Shown here: positions 44,156 to 55,664 of the stretch, piece by piece
Position numbering within the stretch: position 1 is the first letter of the stretch
How the letters are laid out: each line of letters opens with the position of its first letter
DNA from: Micrasema longulum
Taxonomy: Eukaryota > Arthropoda > Insecta > Trichoptera > Brachycentridae
Length of the DNA stretch: 64,000 nt
Direction of reading: 5' to 3'
NCBI GenBank assembly: GCA_022494885.1
Contig: JAGVSM010005027.1
Span: forward strand, 1 to 64,000
Position numbers and translations under genes: made by a program
Notes under the pieces: generated by a model
What the model was told of the DNA's origin: nothing
Databases searched by the model: none
Seen by the model: only the letters and a program-made list of their open reading frames with translations

Positions 44156-45094
44156 GAAGAAATTGCCATCTGGCAATAAGCCCGCCAATGTACAAATAAC
44201 ATTATGTATAAAAAGTTAAATAAATAAATAAAAACGCCCGCTGCAGACTGTTCGTCGGCAGTTTATGTCAGAACTGCGAGACGCGAACTAGACAGAAACT
44301 GTAGCTGACAGCCAACAGAGATGGCAGGAGGATATTTGTGGACAGTGCACACCATGTGCTCCAACTAAGGAGTGACATGGAATGATGATCGTGATGATGA
44401 CAAACACTGTTATTCAATTATTTTTCTAATTTATATTAAATGCATTTTTGTTTTATAGACATTTTTGTTTTAGACATTTTTTATTTATTTTACTTTTTGT
44501 ACACAAAAAAATTAATGTGATTTTTCTCAAGCCTGTCTGTACTGTTTTGTAATCTACCACTGCTATTGGGCCTCAAGGCCAGTTCTGATGCAAAAATAAT
44601 AATAACAATGACAATAGGGAAATAGCACTTTACCACTAACTGAAATTATGTCGAGTAAAAAACAAATTTTTTTGCTACTTATTAGTAGCATAAAAAATAA
44701 TTTCAAATTTGTAGTTTTTAATTCCCACAAAATCGGTCATTGTATTGGCCACGCCCCTTATAAATCACGATTCACGTTCATTTTCAACTTTGTTCCTAAC
44801 TTTTTTTTTTTTATAGAACATCGTCACGAATCTTGATGTCACAATAATCAATGCCAAACATGTAATTTCTTTTTTAAAGATATTTATCAAAAAATTTCTC
44901 CACAATATCCATATTGATTTAGAAAATACAATTAATTCTTTTAAATCCATTTAATATATTTTTATCGGTATTCGTAGTATGTGATATTTTCCTTTTGTGT
45001 TTGACGGGCTATTTGCCATTTATATTAGCATTTATATTAATATAAATAAAATAAATGTATTTACTACGAATAAAAGAAAGGATATATATATTAA

Positions 45095-45096
<2 letters not shown>
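44156..45096. other. Unannotated AT-rich stretch
   Basis: Apart from the SINE family 2 scrap at 44513, nothing is recognised. Confidence 0.4.
44513..44612 (+). repeat. tRNA-derived SINE family 2, 3' part only
   Basis: TGTGATTTTTCTCAAGCCTG and TATTGGGCCTCAAGGCCAGT match the family 2 body, with a tail of AATAAT repeats. The tRNA head is missing. Confidence 0.75.

Positions 45097-45133
<37 letters not shown>
45097..45133. repeat. (TA)n microsatellite
   Basis: An uninterrupted AT dinucleotide run of about 37 bases. Confidence 0.95.
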
Positions 45134-45136
<3 letters not shown>

Positions 45137-45224
45137 AGGATAAGTATATTCACTACTTATTTTATGTCTTACTTAATTTTTGTTACATAATTACTCATCG
45201 CGTTTTATTTTTAATGTAAGTATT

Positions 45225-45455
45225 TACGCTTTCTCATTTCTATTTTTTTCCGGCATTTCTTCAAACAACTGTATTTATACGTACATAAGACAGTGAGCAC
45301 TTTAAACTGCCTAACTTCAAGTATTTGTTGAATTTGGTAGTGCCACCTGTTTTTTGATCTTCCTCGTTTTCGGCAGCCATTAACAACCGCAATGTAAATA
45401 TTTTCAGACGATCTCTCGCTGTTCGTTTGCTCTACATGTTCAAAATGAGGTCCTA
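45225..45455 (-). pseudogene. RTE-like LINE C-terminal fragment
   Basis: On the minus strand the segment reads NVDGCRKRGR-like (VNGCRKRGRSKNRWHYQIQQ) and HVEQTNSERSSEN, parallel to the HVERM...KRGRPRKTWH order. It is truncated at both ends. Confidence 0.65.
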
Positions 45456-45514
45456 GGTTGGACTCGTGGCTGTGTGGACGTAAAAAACAGGTTTTAAATG
45501 TGGTTCTACACTGC

Positions 45515-45665
45515 AAAATTTCGATGTTCCCGGACTGGCACTTGAAGCGTAAAACTGGTCACCTAACTCAGGTAACAAAATTGATCTAAATACCTTGTAA
45601 TTGTATTGTCAATGCAGTATCCAATGCACCATTAGGTGCATTTAGGGAGGAAATAATGAAAATGA
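45515..45665 (+). repeat. tRNA-derived SINE family 1, 5'-truncated
   Basis: GGACTGGCACTTGAAGCGTA and CAATGCACCATTAGGTGCAT match the family 1 body in plus orientation. It abuts the RTE tail fragment at 45225-45455. Confidence 0.75.
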
Positions 45666-47217
45666 AATAAATATATTAAATATATTTGTATTTTTTTAAA
45701 AATTTAATGGCAAGTCACTTTCAAATAATAAAAAGATTAAAATATCGGAATAATTGGGGTGCATGCATGGTAAACGTATTAATGTATTTTCATTAAAGTT
45801 AATATGTGCACGCCTTATCTTACTAAAAAGACTGCTATTATTTTTAATTAATTGGGTCTTTTTTCATGTATGTATCTTTTGATATATATTTTCATTATTT
45901 AGTACAAATTTTTGACCAGTTTTTTGGTTGACTAGAAGATATTGCTTTAAGCAAAAAGTCCGCCAAAGTGCCTATTCTTTGTACTTGGAGATTCTAATAA
46001 ATAAATGTAGAGGAAACAAGGTCTGTATGCAAAATTTTAAAGATAGCGATGTGGCGTTCTATCCTCGTTTTTTCGTATAAATTAAAACAAATGCGTGCTT
46101 TTCTCTCTTAATGATGAAATAATTACTGTATTATAAATATGCGCATAATTACACTCGCAGAAATAAAATGTGTTATAATAGCTTTATACCAGCCCTACAC
46201 TGCAGGAAAATGACAATCACCCCCATTAAAAAATCTAACATTTATAGATATGTATCTAATTTATTAATATGGTTCTTGGTGCCTTCGTGTTCCTTGGCAG
46301 TAGAAAGATATCCTTGCGCAGGATTCCTAAGTAGAATCGAATACATTTACATAAAATGAGCATGAAAAGTCTCAACTAGTTAGTGGCTGCTTGGGGTATA
46401 AATAACAGCTATTGTTAAACTTATATCGCAATAATTTCAATTTAATTAGTATGATTCAATCTACACTGGAAAAACTAAAAGTAACTTTAAAATTAGAGTA
46501 AAGGAACACTTAAGGTGCCTCAAGATATTTTTTTTCTGAATTCGCAAACCGTCTGATGGGGAATAATCTTAATTTTATTAAAAGTTATTCGTGATAAAAA
46601 AAAAAAATTGACATTAGACAAATTCAAAGTTAAATTTTTTAAATAAAAAGACAAATCAGAAATTTAAGAGTAGTCTCATTAAAAGTAAGGAAATCATACG
46701 ATTTAGCCATTTTAAAGCTCTGTTTTTTTCAAATTCGCGCCATCAAAAAAAAAAAAGTCAAAATGCATATTAAAATGGTTTTTATTTCTACAGTATTTTA
46801 GCAAAATTTGAACTCTATTTGACGGCCGATATGAACGTAAATATTTTGTTAAAAACGTACCATTGAAATTAAAAACATACCATCAAAACAGTATTCTTAA
46901 AAACTCCATATAAATATTTCAAATGTCAATATTAAAAAAAAAATTATTGATTGCATGATTTTACGTAGAATTAAAGAAAAATACCAAAAAATTTATGATT
47001 TCTAAATTGCTTGTGTTGCTTTAAAAAAAATTGTTGCTGCAGTTCTTTTGTTAAATTATTATTTTTAAGCCATTTGAAAGAAAAAATCTTTTATATTAAA
47101 TCTTTGATGAGAACCAGTGTACGATACTTCGATCTTAATTTAAAGAGACGTAATCTGCTGGTTAAAAAGTAATTATATTTTAGTTATCTAAAACTGTTAA
47201 GTATATTTTTTGAACAA
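45666..47217. other. Unannotated AT-rich stretch
   Basis: It contains only the RTE scrap at 46003. Several A-runs and no coding signal are visible. Confidence 0.4.
46003..46075 (+). pseudogene. RTE-like LINE 3' scrap
   Basis: AAATGTAGAGGAAACAAGGT and GGCGTTCTATCCTC match the MNVEEARSV...WRSIL end of the RTE frame. Confidence 0.5.
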
Positions 47218-47871
47218 AAATACGTTTGTAAAAAGAATTTGTGTATCTGGGAAGCATGTTATAAAGAGATGGAAGAGTAGAAAAAGGTGTTAAAAGAAGA
47301 GTGAATGCGGGCAACAAAATGAACGGAGCACTAAGCACTGTAATTTCTAATAAAAATATGTCTATCGAAGCTAAACTGGCAGTGCACAACGGGGTTTTAG
47401 TCCCGACACTTATTTATGGAAGTGAAACATGGAACTGGCAGAGGAAGGATGAAAGCTGAGAGAACGCGGTTGAAATGCGATCTCTTAGACGAATGTGTGG
47501 GAAATCAATGTATGACAGGGTTACGAATGATGAAATCAGGTGAGAGTGTAAATCTGAGTCGAGTATAATTAATCAGATTAAGAAAGGGTCTCTAAGATGG
47601 TGTGGTCACGTAGAACGAATGGACGACGAAAGAATGGTAAAACAAGTATATATGGCAAAAATGAACGGCAATATGAGACGAGGACGACCAAAGAAGACGT
47701 GGCATGATCAGATAAACAAAAATTTTAAGTCCGGTCATCTCGAAAGCAGACAAAACCGAAGGGCATGTATGATAAAATGTATTAATGTGGAAGAAGAAGG
47801 AATGTATGCCAAAATAGACGTGTGTGGCGGTCTATTCTCTCAGCCTACCCCTACGGGGAAATGGCGTGATG
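47218..47871 (+). pseudogene. RTE-like LINE, reverse-transcriptase tail to 3' end
   Basis: The frame, with three stops, reads EFVYLGSML, RRVNAGNKMNGALSTVISNK, KLAVHNGVLVPTLIYGSETW, NAVEMRSLRRMCGKSMYDRV, IKKGSLRWCGHVERMDDERM, RRGRPKKTWHDQINKNFKSG and RRACMIKCINVEEEG. The 3' UTR ends CCCTACGGGGAAATGGCGTG ATGG and is followed by a (TAG)n run. It is the longest RTE piece in the window. Confidence 0.85.
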
Positions 47872-47898
47872 GTAGTAGTAGTAGTAGTAGTAGTAGTA
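47872..47898 (+). repeat. (TAG)n microsatellite at an RTE 3' end
   Basis: About nine trinucleotides directly follow the 3' end of the RTE-like LINE at 47218-47871. Confidence 0.95.
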
Positions 47899-47899
47899 A

Positions 47900-48769
47900 C
47901 AAAAATACCTTTAAAAAATAATGGTTTTATCAAATGCACGTTTATTATTTTTTTTAGTGCGCATTTTTGAAAAAACACTGTTTAAAATAGCTAAATTGTA
48001 TGACTTCTTTTCTTTTCTTTATCAGACTGTCTTAACACATAAACAGTATCTACCGCCGCGCCGTTTATTAGAGGGTTAAAATTAAAACAAATCCAATTGT
48101 TCAAGCGCGCACCCAATTAAAAAAATCACATCATAACAGATTCGCATGTAAAAGATCACGTGAGAATACCATTTAGAATGTTAAAATGCATGAAAGTTGA
48201 AGAAATTACATGTTCCGTGGTTTAATTATTATTATGGAGTCTGCAAATAGTGATTATTATGATTTTTTTATTTCAATTTATTAAAACCTGTTAACCCAGG
48301 CAAAACGACACGTCGAGTATTTAATTTACGACCTACGTACATTATACAAAAAATATGTTTTAACTGTGTCAATAAATTTTTTGAGTACCGGGTTTTATTA
48401 GTCGATGAAATTCATATAAAGAAGTTGAGTTTAACAATACACCTTTTTATATGGATGCAGATCAGATTTTAGCATGTTTTATGTATAAATGTTTGTTGTG
48501 TTGGCGTCACACTGTCGATATGTCTGTGTTGGTGTGTTCAGGCGGATGAAGGATACTGTTCTGTGTGTGTAATAGAACCAGAAAACTACCCCTGGACTTT
48601 GTGACAGCTGCGGGTGGAGGTGAGTTTTTTCCCTTAATAATAATGCTGTAAGAGCTGTAAGAAGCCTGAGACCATACGAAAGAACTGATACAAGGGTACT
48701 TTGATGTTAAACTAACAAAGTTCAGCCGAAATCAAGGGTTATCACTAGAGCCTGCCAAGGGCACTGCAG
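47900..48769. other. Unannotated stretch with inverse word block
   Basis: TTCAGGCGGATGAAGGATAC TGTTCTGTG at about 48538 is the inverse of the block at 6420. Confidence 0.4.
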
Positions 48770-49120
48770 ATTGAATAAACACCTTGCTGGAATGAACTTT
48801 TCCGAAACATCTAGATGTAGGTTCTGCAGTGCAGATGAGGAAACACCAACACACATTTTAAGTGAATGTGCTGCTTAAGGAGCATCATCCTCGGGGGACC
48901 ACTGGTTAAACCTGAGGATGTTAAAGAGCTCGCTCCCTACCCAGTAGCCCGATACTTTTCGAGTCTTGGCTTGGAGGGGGAGATTTAGCAAAATGTCAAC
49001 TCTCGCCTTCCACACAGTGGCCAGGCTCTTTATAGACCTGGGCTTGGAAGGCGAAGAATGCGAAGGCGAGAACTATTCACGGGAACCCGTCACAATAGAA
49101 CTTCACAGGTCAACAACATT
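48770..49120 (+). pseudogene. LINE (I/R1-like) C-terminal fragment, second copy
   Basis: It matches 28795-29170 (CCGAAACATCTAGATGTAGG, GAGGATGTTAAAGAGCTCGC) with a deletion around 48875 that shifts the frame. The knuckle CRFCSADEETPTHILSECAA is readable. Confidence 0.7.
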
Positions 49121-49134
49121 CGTTATTTTTACCT

Positions 49135-49270
49135 TCATAAAAAGCTTTTGTAGCTTTGAAACCGGGCGGTAGAAAAAAAAAATAAGAGGGTGAAAAAAAA
49201 GTTGTTTTTTTATTTATATTTCTATAATGAATAATTACAAACTTAGTGCTTCAAATATAAATTTTACTAA
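49135..49270 (+). repeat. Dispersed family K copy
   Basis: AGCTTTTGTAGCTTTGAAAC, CGGGCGGTAGAAAA and TTAGTGCTTCAAATATAAAT correspond to 31490-31635. It adjoins the LINE 3' UTR at 48770-49120 and may be part of that element. Confidence 0.55.
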
Positions 49271-49869
49271 ACATTTTTCTTCTGTCATACAATGAAGGTA
49301 GTTTTAGTTTTGTTTGTAATTCTTTACAGTTAATCATATATTGAGCTTTTAGTTAACGTCTCTTAGAAATCTTCACTGTATCGATTCAAGAAGTTTGATG
49401 TGTGCTTTATAATGCGGAGACCATATTTGAGGACATTTCAATTTATAATTATTATAAAAAAATACGTCTACAGTTTCATTACACTTTTATTTATCATTTT
49501 TACGACTGACCGGGTTTCGTCGTGACCGACTTCGTCATACTGGTTTTATATGGACTGCAATTAACAATTATTTTTTTACCTGTTGATTGACCAAAAAATG
49601 ATAATTGGAATGTACGTAGGTACAAAAATTGAATTAGCGTATTACGCAACTAAATTAGTTGTTTGTTTTAAAACTACTGAAGGGAGACTACTCAAACTAC
49701 GTGCCTCGTGTGTTTTTCTTTGTATAACAATAGCACAACCTTTAACACTTTCACTGATTAAAGCTATCGAGTAACATTTTTGTTTTAAAGTAATATTTGA
49801 AGGACTAACTTACGCATTCTAAGAATTGAGTTTCTGAAAAATAACAATAATTCATTTAATATGATCATC
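49271..49869. other. Unannotated AT-rich stretch
   Basis: No coding or repeat signal is recognised. Confidence 0.4.
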
Positions 49870-50015
49870 ATTCTCTTTTCTACATAGGGCACTGCCTTGG
49901 TACACCAATCGCAGCAATCTTGGACATTTTTGTTACACGAAGGTAAGAATTTCAGTCTAACAGTTCAGGTGGCAGTCCAGGGACAATAAAATATTCTAGT
50001 GTGAAAACACTTGTT
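49870..50015 (-). repeat. tRNA-derived SINE family 1, headless fragment
   Basis: Body sequence GCACTGCCTTGGTACACCAA and TTACACGAAGGTAAG match the reference copy. The tRNA-like head is missing. Confidence 0.75.
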
Positions 50016-50635
50016 TCATAAAAAACTAATACAATTCTTTTTACCTAAGATTTAGAAACAAAAATTAAACTTAAAAATTGTACAACATATTCAGTAGAAG
50101 TTTTAAACATTTTTTTTAAAATGGTAAAATTAAATTAAATAATAAAATATTTTAAAGGATTAATACAACAAGAAAATCATAAAGCACAGTAGCATAAATA
50201 TATTATTTGTACTAGAGGTTTATTTACCATTCACTATCTTTTAAAAAGTTCAATAGGTTTGTTCCTTAAGAAAAATACCCTACACTAAATATATTATATA
50301 TATGGAAATAACTTGACTATTTATCTACAAGGATCTATTTAATACGGGATGACAAGTATACATTGTCCGTGAATTGTTGCTATAAAATGGTTGCACCTGT
50401 CTAGTAATTCTTCCAGGCACCCTGAAGTTGATGAGAGATATCAGATAATTTTCACCAATAAAAATAAATATTTTTTTTTATTCAGATAACAAATATGAAT
50501 ACAATATTACTACTTAATACAATTCTTGCAGTAATTAAATACATATATTTACATAAACGTTTCCCATTACGCAAAAGAAAAAAACAATTTTGTAAAAAAA
50601 AAAAATGTAAACAATTTTGGAAAAAAAGAATGTTG
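50016..50635. other. Unannotated AT-rich stretch
   Basis: No coding or repeat signal is recognised. Confidence 0.4.
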
Positions 50636-50830
50636 TAAAACGTAAAGTGGCCACTCAACCCAGCCAATGACAGGTCATAAGCCCTGTAAACGCTCGAATA
50701 TCGATAATCCTGAATTTGAAAAAATTCTACCTCATCTCTGTAGGAATATTGATAAAAAAAATATATACCTACTCCCCCTCGGGAGAAATCCAGATTTGTG
50801 TATGTACAAAAATACACATACCAAAAAAAA
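50636..50830 (-). mobile_element. Inverted-repeat element, half copy
   Basis: AAAGTGGCCACTCAACCCAG, ATGACAGGTCATAAGCCCTG, GAATATCGATAATCCTGAAT and a terminal part (CTCGGGAGAAATCCAGATTT, GTACAAAAATACACATACC) are visible. The first about 120 bases are repeated nearly exactly at 51096-51222, and in inverse at 62530-62648. Confidence 0.8.
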
Positions 50831-51095
50831 TAATGTTGTGTAATAAGATCTGGTCAAAATATAAGTATAAATAAATTGCAGAATCATCTGCAGGCGATTA
50901 CTAGTACTTAATTTAACTCGGAAGAGTCTTAAATACATAAAAATAAAGTAATATGCTAATTAAAAATACTTAACTTCAATATCAATACATAGATGGTGCT
51001 CCAACACGCTAGTGAATGGTTTCTCATTTTAATAAGATATATACAAGAATCAAAATGGTACCTGTGTCGATATTCGCTAATAAGCGGAATGGGGA

Positions 51096-51225
51096 ATGTT
51101 GTAAAACGTAAAGTGGCCACTCAACCCAGCCAATGACAGGTCATAAGCCCTGTAAACGCTCGAATATCGATAATCCTGAATTTGAAAAAATTCTACCTCA
51201 TCTCTGTAGGAATATTGATAAAAAA
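51096..51225 (-). mobile_element. Inverted-repeat element, near-identical second copy
   Basis: It is almost base-for-base the same as 50636-50757, from TGTTGTAAAACGTAAAGTGG to GTAGGAATATTGATAAAAAA. It lacks the terminal part. Confidence 0.85.
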
Positions 51226-52269
51226 AAAAAAACAATTCTTGTGTACATAATGGGGAGTGGCGTCTTATAGTAGTTTATTTATTTTGTTTTAATTTTTTTA
51301 TATTTTTAGGATAAAACGTTTAAATTACAATAAAATAATAATAGGAACGGTGTTTTTAATCAGTTCTACATAAAGAAAAAATATATGTGTAACGTTTTAC
51401 TTCTTTCTAAAATAAGTTGTATTCCTGACTGTACTTTTTATTTTATTTGTTCATTTTATTAAAGAAAAATATTCCTCTGTAAGTATAATGATGTTGTGCA
51501 GTAGTTGTTTTTAATTTAGGAATTTAGATATTACCACCTGTTCTATGTCGCGTACTTGCGTTTTGTGACCAAGAAACACTACTATTTATTTTGTCTTTAT
51601 GTATTTGAAGCAAACAATTCTTTTTATATTACAATTTTTTACCGAAAACCTTATTTTTGAAAAAAATAACTAAGCAGTGGAAAAAGTAGATGGTTTTTTA
51701 AAAATAAACTTTTATAATTAATTTTAGTATTTTTTCGACTGGTAAAATACTTGTTAACTTGTTTCTTATTTTAAGATAGTGATATTCACGGTTAACAGAA
51801 ACTTGAATAAAACGTTAATATTTCTGTAAATCTTACCGACGCATATATTTAAATTATAAAAATTAAAAATCCACGATGGCTAATGGGTTAAGCGTAATTT
51901 AATATTAAGTGCGAGGTGCTCTAAGCCACATAACAATTATTAATTACTATCAGAAATAACGTATTGGCCTGTTTTAAAATGGTTGATGTGTTTAACCACG
52001 CCTGCTTTAAAGGGCTAGGTAATTTATCATGTTTATAGGTAAATTATTAAATAAAATAACAATTTTTAAAGGAATCGGCTGTTGAAATTCAATAAAACAT
52101 TTTTGAAATCAGTTGCATGTATTTTGGTGTAAATTTAGTCACCTTTCCTTCACGTTATTTAACTCTAAAATGGCTGTGCTAATTAAACTTCTTTGATTCA
52201 GACATTTGAAAAAAAAAACCGAATACTATTTTTTTTTTTTTTTTTAAGAAATATTAGCGTTCATATAAT
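51226..52269. other. Unannotated AT-rich stretch
   Basis: No coding or repeat signal is recognised apart from a long T-run at 52229-52246. Confidence 0.4.
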
Positions 52270-52415
52270 TTACCCTTATATTTAATTTTGCTGGCCATTT
52301 TCAACGAATTGTAAATAGCTCACTATTAGACAATAAAAATCAAGTTGAAGTAGAGTGGGATTCAAACCTCGGACCTCTGATCCGTAAGTCCGCAACACTA
52401 GCCACGGGCCACAAC
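52270..52415 (-). repeat. tRNA-derived SINE family 3
   Basis: On the minus strand it reads CGGGTTGTGGCCCGTGGCTA and then CCGAGGTTTGAATCCCACTC, matching the copy at 4090-4227. It abuts the right end of the 500-bp family F element. Confidence 0.65.
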
Positions 52416-52439
52416 CCGATTTCTTCCATAATTTATAAA

Positions 52440-52830
52440 AACTCTGATTTAACAAAATAAATAAAAATCATAAATACGCCGGTCATATAACAAGTTGCAC
52501 TCCTACACACTGGCAATAACCGACTGATTAAACGAATTTCTTAATTTGTTTTTGTCTTTTTCACACAAACACTAGCCACAGAACAACGTGTCTGTCTTAT
52601 ACGTTATAAGTTCTGTTATCGTGCTCTTTCTTACAAAGCAAAACACATTTATTGTGGTATTGGCATCATTTTCATTAGTATAATATTTTTTTGTATTAAA
52701 ATCCTGTATACCCATTAATTAAAATTTTACTTTCCGAATCCAGTGTTTGTGTCTCTTTGAAGTATCAATTTGAAGATCGGGAAAAATACAACTTCATACC
52801 TCATACCACAGCCACACAAGAGCTATCAGA
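52440..52830 (-). repeat. Family F element, reverse
   Basis: On the minus strand it reads GCTCTTGTGTGGCTGTGGTA, ATGAAGTTGTATTTTTCCCG, GTTGTTCTGTGGCTAGTGTT and ACCGGCGTATTTATGATTTT, in the order of 38488-39020. Confidence 0.75.
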
Positions 52831-53249
52831 TAATTTACTCATTTTTTCTACTCATGCGTAATCGTCACCGTGCATATTTTTTTGCATAATCTTTTATTCT
52901 GAATTTGTAAAAAAAATATTTTATCAGCTAAAACGGTGATTTACTGAGATAGAATACGCTTCATACCGGTGAATCGTACGTTAGAGGGAGAAGACAATAC
53001 ACAAACTCCGGGCATTGCCAAAGCATGCGCAGATTCGAAGTATGAAGTTCGTTTGTAACGTCATTTTAAACATGCGTAATAACTTAATATAAGTACGAAT
53101 TTAGTTGATTTTGTTACGTATAATGTGCGTAAATGGTAGTGCGCATAAAACAGTACGCAAACAAATACAATGGTGAATTTAGCGTTCCTGGTTCCGACGC
53201 GTGAGCTGTCATATTATTATCATTTTTTTACCTTATTAGACTTATCATA
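52831..53249. other. Unannotated stretch
   Basis: No coding signal or repeat family is recognised. Confidence 0.4.
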
Positions 53250-53725
53250 TTGTTATTCTTTTATTAAACCTAATGTACAAGTTGACAAAATGTAAAAAAA
53301 TACACTGCAAAGGTTTTGAAGGTTGGAGCTCCTATCCCAGTTAGAGATTGACAGAGAAGACACGAGGTTGCTGTTTAATGCGTATTTATTACATGGCAAA
53401 TAAGATAAAGCACTTGATTGTGTAGCACGAGCGCAGCGGTGATGATGGGTTGAAGAGACTTGCACTATATGATGGAATTGAGTTACTTCGTCGAGCTGGT
53501 CTGATTGACTGAACTGAACTTGTTGGGCTGACTGACTGGCGTGGTTTCTTTATAAACGACGTTCATTTGTAATTTATTTTTCCATTGTCGGGACGATGTG
53601 AATGACTGCAGAACAATGATCCCGATTTCATGTCCAATACTAATAGAGTTGCATTGAATGTCATATTGGATTCTACATAAAATGATGACGTTGCTTTCTT
53701 CGGTCATCACACTATTTCAGGCGAA
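53250..53725 (-). mobile_element. Possible solo LTR
   Basis: On the minus strand TTTATAAAGAAACCACGCCA (TATA box) is followed by CAGTCAGTCAGCC (initiator-like) and, further on, TGTAATAAATACGCATT (poly(A) signal). That is the U3-R-U5 order of a retroelement LTR. No matching second LTR, primer-binding site or gag/pol frame was found, so the call is weak. Confidence 0.3.
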
Positions 53726-53778
53726 ACGTTTTAGCACGTGTGTCATCAATTATGGACCATGAACTCCACAATAAATAA

Positions 53779-54097
53779 AATGTAAATTATTATTCAAATT
53801 ATAAAATATAACTTAACTTTAACTAAAGAAGTGGTTAACAAGAATCTGGGCTTCAGACTATGTGGAAAAATATCAGAATTGTATGTTATGCTGACGACGC
53901 TGTCATAATTGTAGAATCCGAGGATGATCTACATTAAATTTAATGTAAATTATTATTCAAATTATAAAAGATAACTTAACTTTAACTAAAGAAGTGGTCA
54001 ACAAGAATTTGGGCTTCAGACTATGTGGAAAAAAGATCAGAATTGTATGTTATGCTGACGACGCTGTCATAATTGTAGAATCCGAGGATGATCTACA
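53779..54097 (+). repeat. Tandem duplication, 2 copies, period 163
   Basis: Both copies start TGTAAATTATTATTCAAATT and end GAATCCGAGGATGATCTACA. A short AATTTAATG-type join lies between them. Confidence 0.85.
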
Positions 54098-54400
54098 AAT
54101 AATGAATCATCAGCTCCACTTAACATCGCAAAAATACAAATGAAAGTATCTACTAATAAAATCAAAAGCCTTACAACTTCAATAAACCCTGTGAGTTGTA
54201 AACTAGTTGAGGATAATAAAACTATAAAGCAAGTGATGGAATCCAAGTATCTCTTAGTCGACATCAGGAGTAAAGGTGATTTGCCCAATGAAACTCTAAA
54301 GCAAATTATTAGGCTGCAAATATATATGGGTGCCTCTGGAAAACTGTGTGGAGTAATAAGCAAATGAGACTAGACAGCAGAGGCGAATCTTCAAAATAAG
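53779..54400 (+). pseudogene. LINE reverse-transcriptase fragment with YADD motif and internal tandem duplication
   Basis: It includes the catalytic box IRIVCYADDAVIIVESEDDL and, after a one-base shift, KVSTNKIKSLTTSINPVSCK, KQVMESKYLLVDIRSKGDLP and LKQIIRLQIYMGASGKLCGV. YADD is the reverse-transcriptase active site. The segment containing it is present twice, at 53779-53932 and 53942-54097 (period 163), nearly identical, so the duplication is recent relative to the decay of the element. A related C-terminal piece may be 55665-55925. Confidence 0.8.
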
Positions 54401-54539
54401 CGATTATGCATAGCTTGCCATTAAATTAGACTTTCGAAAATAATGTTTTATAGTAACCACGCTTATGGGAAAATAAATGAAATATTTTTTATACATTATA
54501 AATCACCACCACCGTTTACATTATCTTTTTTAAAAATAT

Positions 54540-54750
54540 ACATCTATGAAGTGCGCCCAGTGCCCAGTCCGTTCTCAGTGAACGGTGAAACTAGCCAATT
54601 ACTTCAGCTTATTCCTCCATACAAAAAAGTACATTATATTTTACATCTTTAACCCAAGTCAGCTTTTTTAGTACTAAAACAAGCTTGCAGATTCTCTATT
54701 TGGAAACTAGTATTTTGAACACTATTTCCGAAGAACTATTTTTCTTTGAT
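54540..54750 (+). repeat. Dispersed family J copy
   Basis: GAAACTAGCCAATTACTTCA, CTCCATACAAAAAAGTACAT and AGTATTTTGAACACTATTTC correspond to 30945-31150. Confidence 0.6.
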
Positions 54751-54944
54751 ATGATACCGTTGATATATTATGTATCATATAGGACATGTGGAGTTTGCAG
54801 TGGCCGTTTTTGGAATTATTCATTTTAAAAGGAATTGGCCAGTGCTCATTGTTTACAGTTAAATCATAATGGAATTATCTGCCGAATGTCATTGTGGTAT
54901 TTGTTAATAAACATTTGTACAAGGATCGTTATTATTATTTATGC

Positions 54945-55345
54945 TTTATTAAGTTAGTTCATAACATCTTAAGAACAAGCATAAATTTTTAATAATATTA
55001 CAATTTTTTGATCAAAATTTCAAATTTTATTTCCTTTATTTCTTTAGGTAACTCATTGTACAGCTTTAATCCCCTAGTTTTGTGATTCCGTTTTTCTCCT
55101 CATTGGTAATCTTATTTTTTTTTACCCTTTGTTTCATATGTATTTAAATTTTATTATTTTTTTTATTTTATTCATCCCCTTAATTATTTTGTTTATAAAA
55201 ATTGCTACATTATATTTAATTTGTTGCTTTACTGTGAGCAAGCCAATTTCTTCGTGCATTCTTTCTACATTAACATAGATATTTTTTTCGTATAATCCTC
55301 ATTGCCTTATTTGAAGAATCTGTATATTTTTAATTTCTCTTTCAT
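54945..55345 (-). pseudogene. CR1/Jockey-like LINE C-terminal fragment
   Basis: On the minus strand the frame gives RMHEEIGLLTVKQQIKYNVA, IFINKIIKGMNK, RLPMRRKTESQ and NELPKEIKEIKFEI with frameshifts. The order matches the plus-strand fragments at 3312 and 35080. The 3' end near 54945 carries AATAAAG. Confidence 0.65.
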
Positions 55346-55664
55346 TACATAAAATAAAAATGTAAGAACAGTAATTTAAATAAATAAATAAATTTATTTA
55401 TTTATTTTATTTATTGTGTTAAAATAGTGTAGAATAAAGCTACGTATATCGCGTGGTTACTAATAATTGTTGTTTGAGTTGATTTTTACAGAACCACAGA
55501 AAAAATAGTCATTTATAATTGTATTGCTTTTATATAATATTTTGTGCTTTTATGCAGGTACAAATAATTGAACATTATTTGTAGATTACCTATAAAATAA
55601 ATCACGGCTCGCCACTGCTAGACAGTGAGTGAGTATATGCAAAAAATGTGTTAGACCCATAGCC
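55346..55664. other. AT-rich spacer with AAAT repeats
   Basis: It contains a short AATAAATAAATAAATTTATTT palindromic run near 55378 and nothing recognisably coding. Confidence 0.4.
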
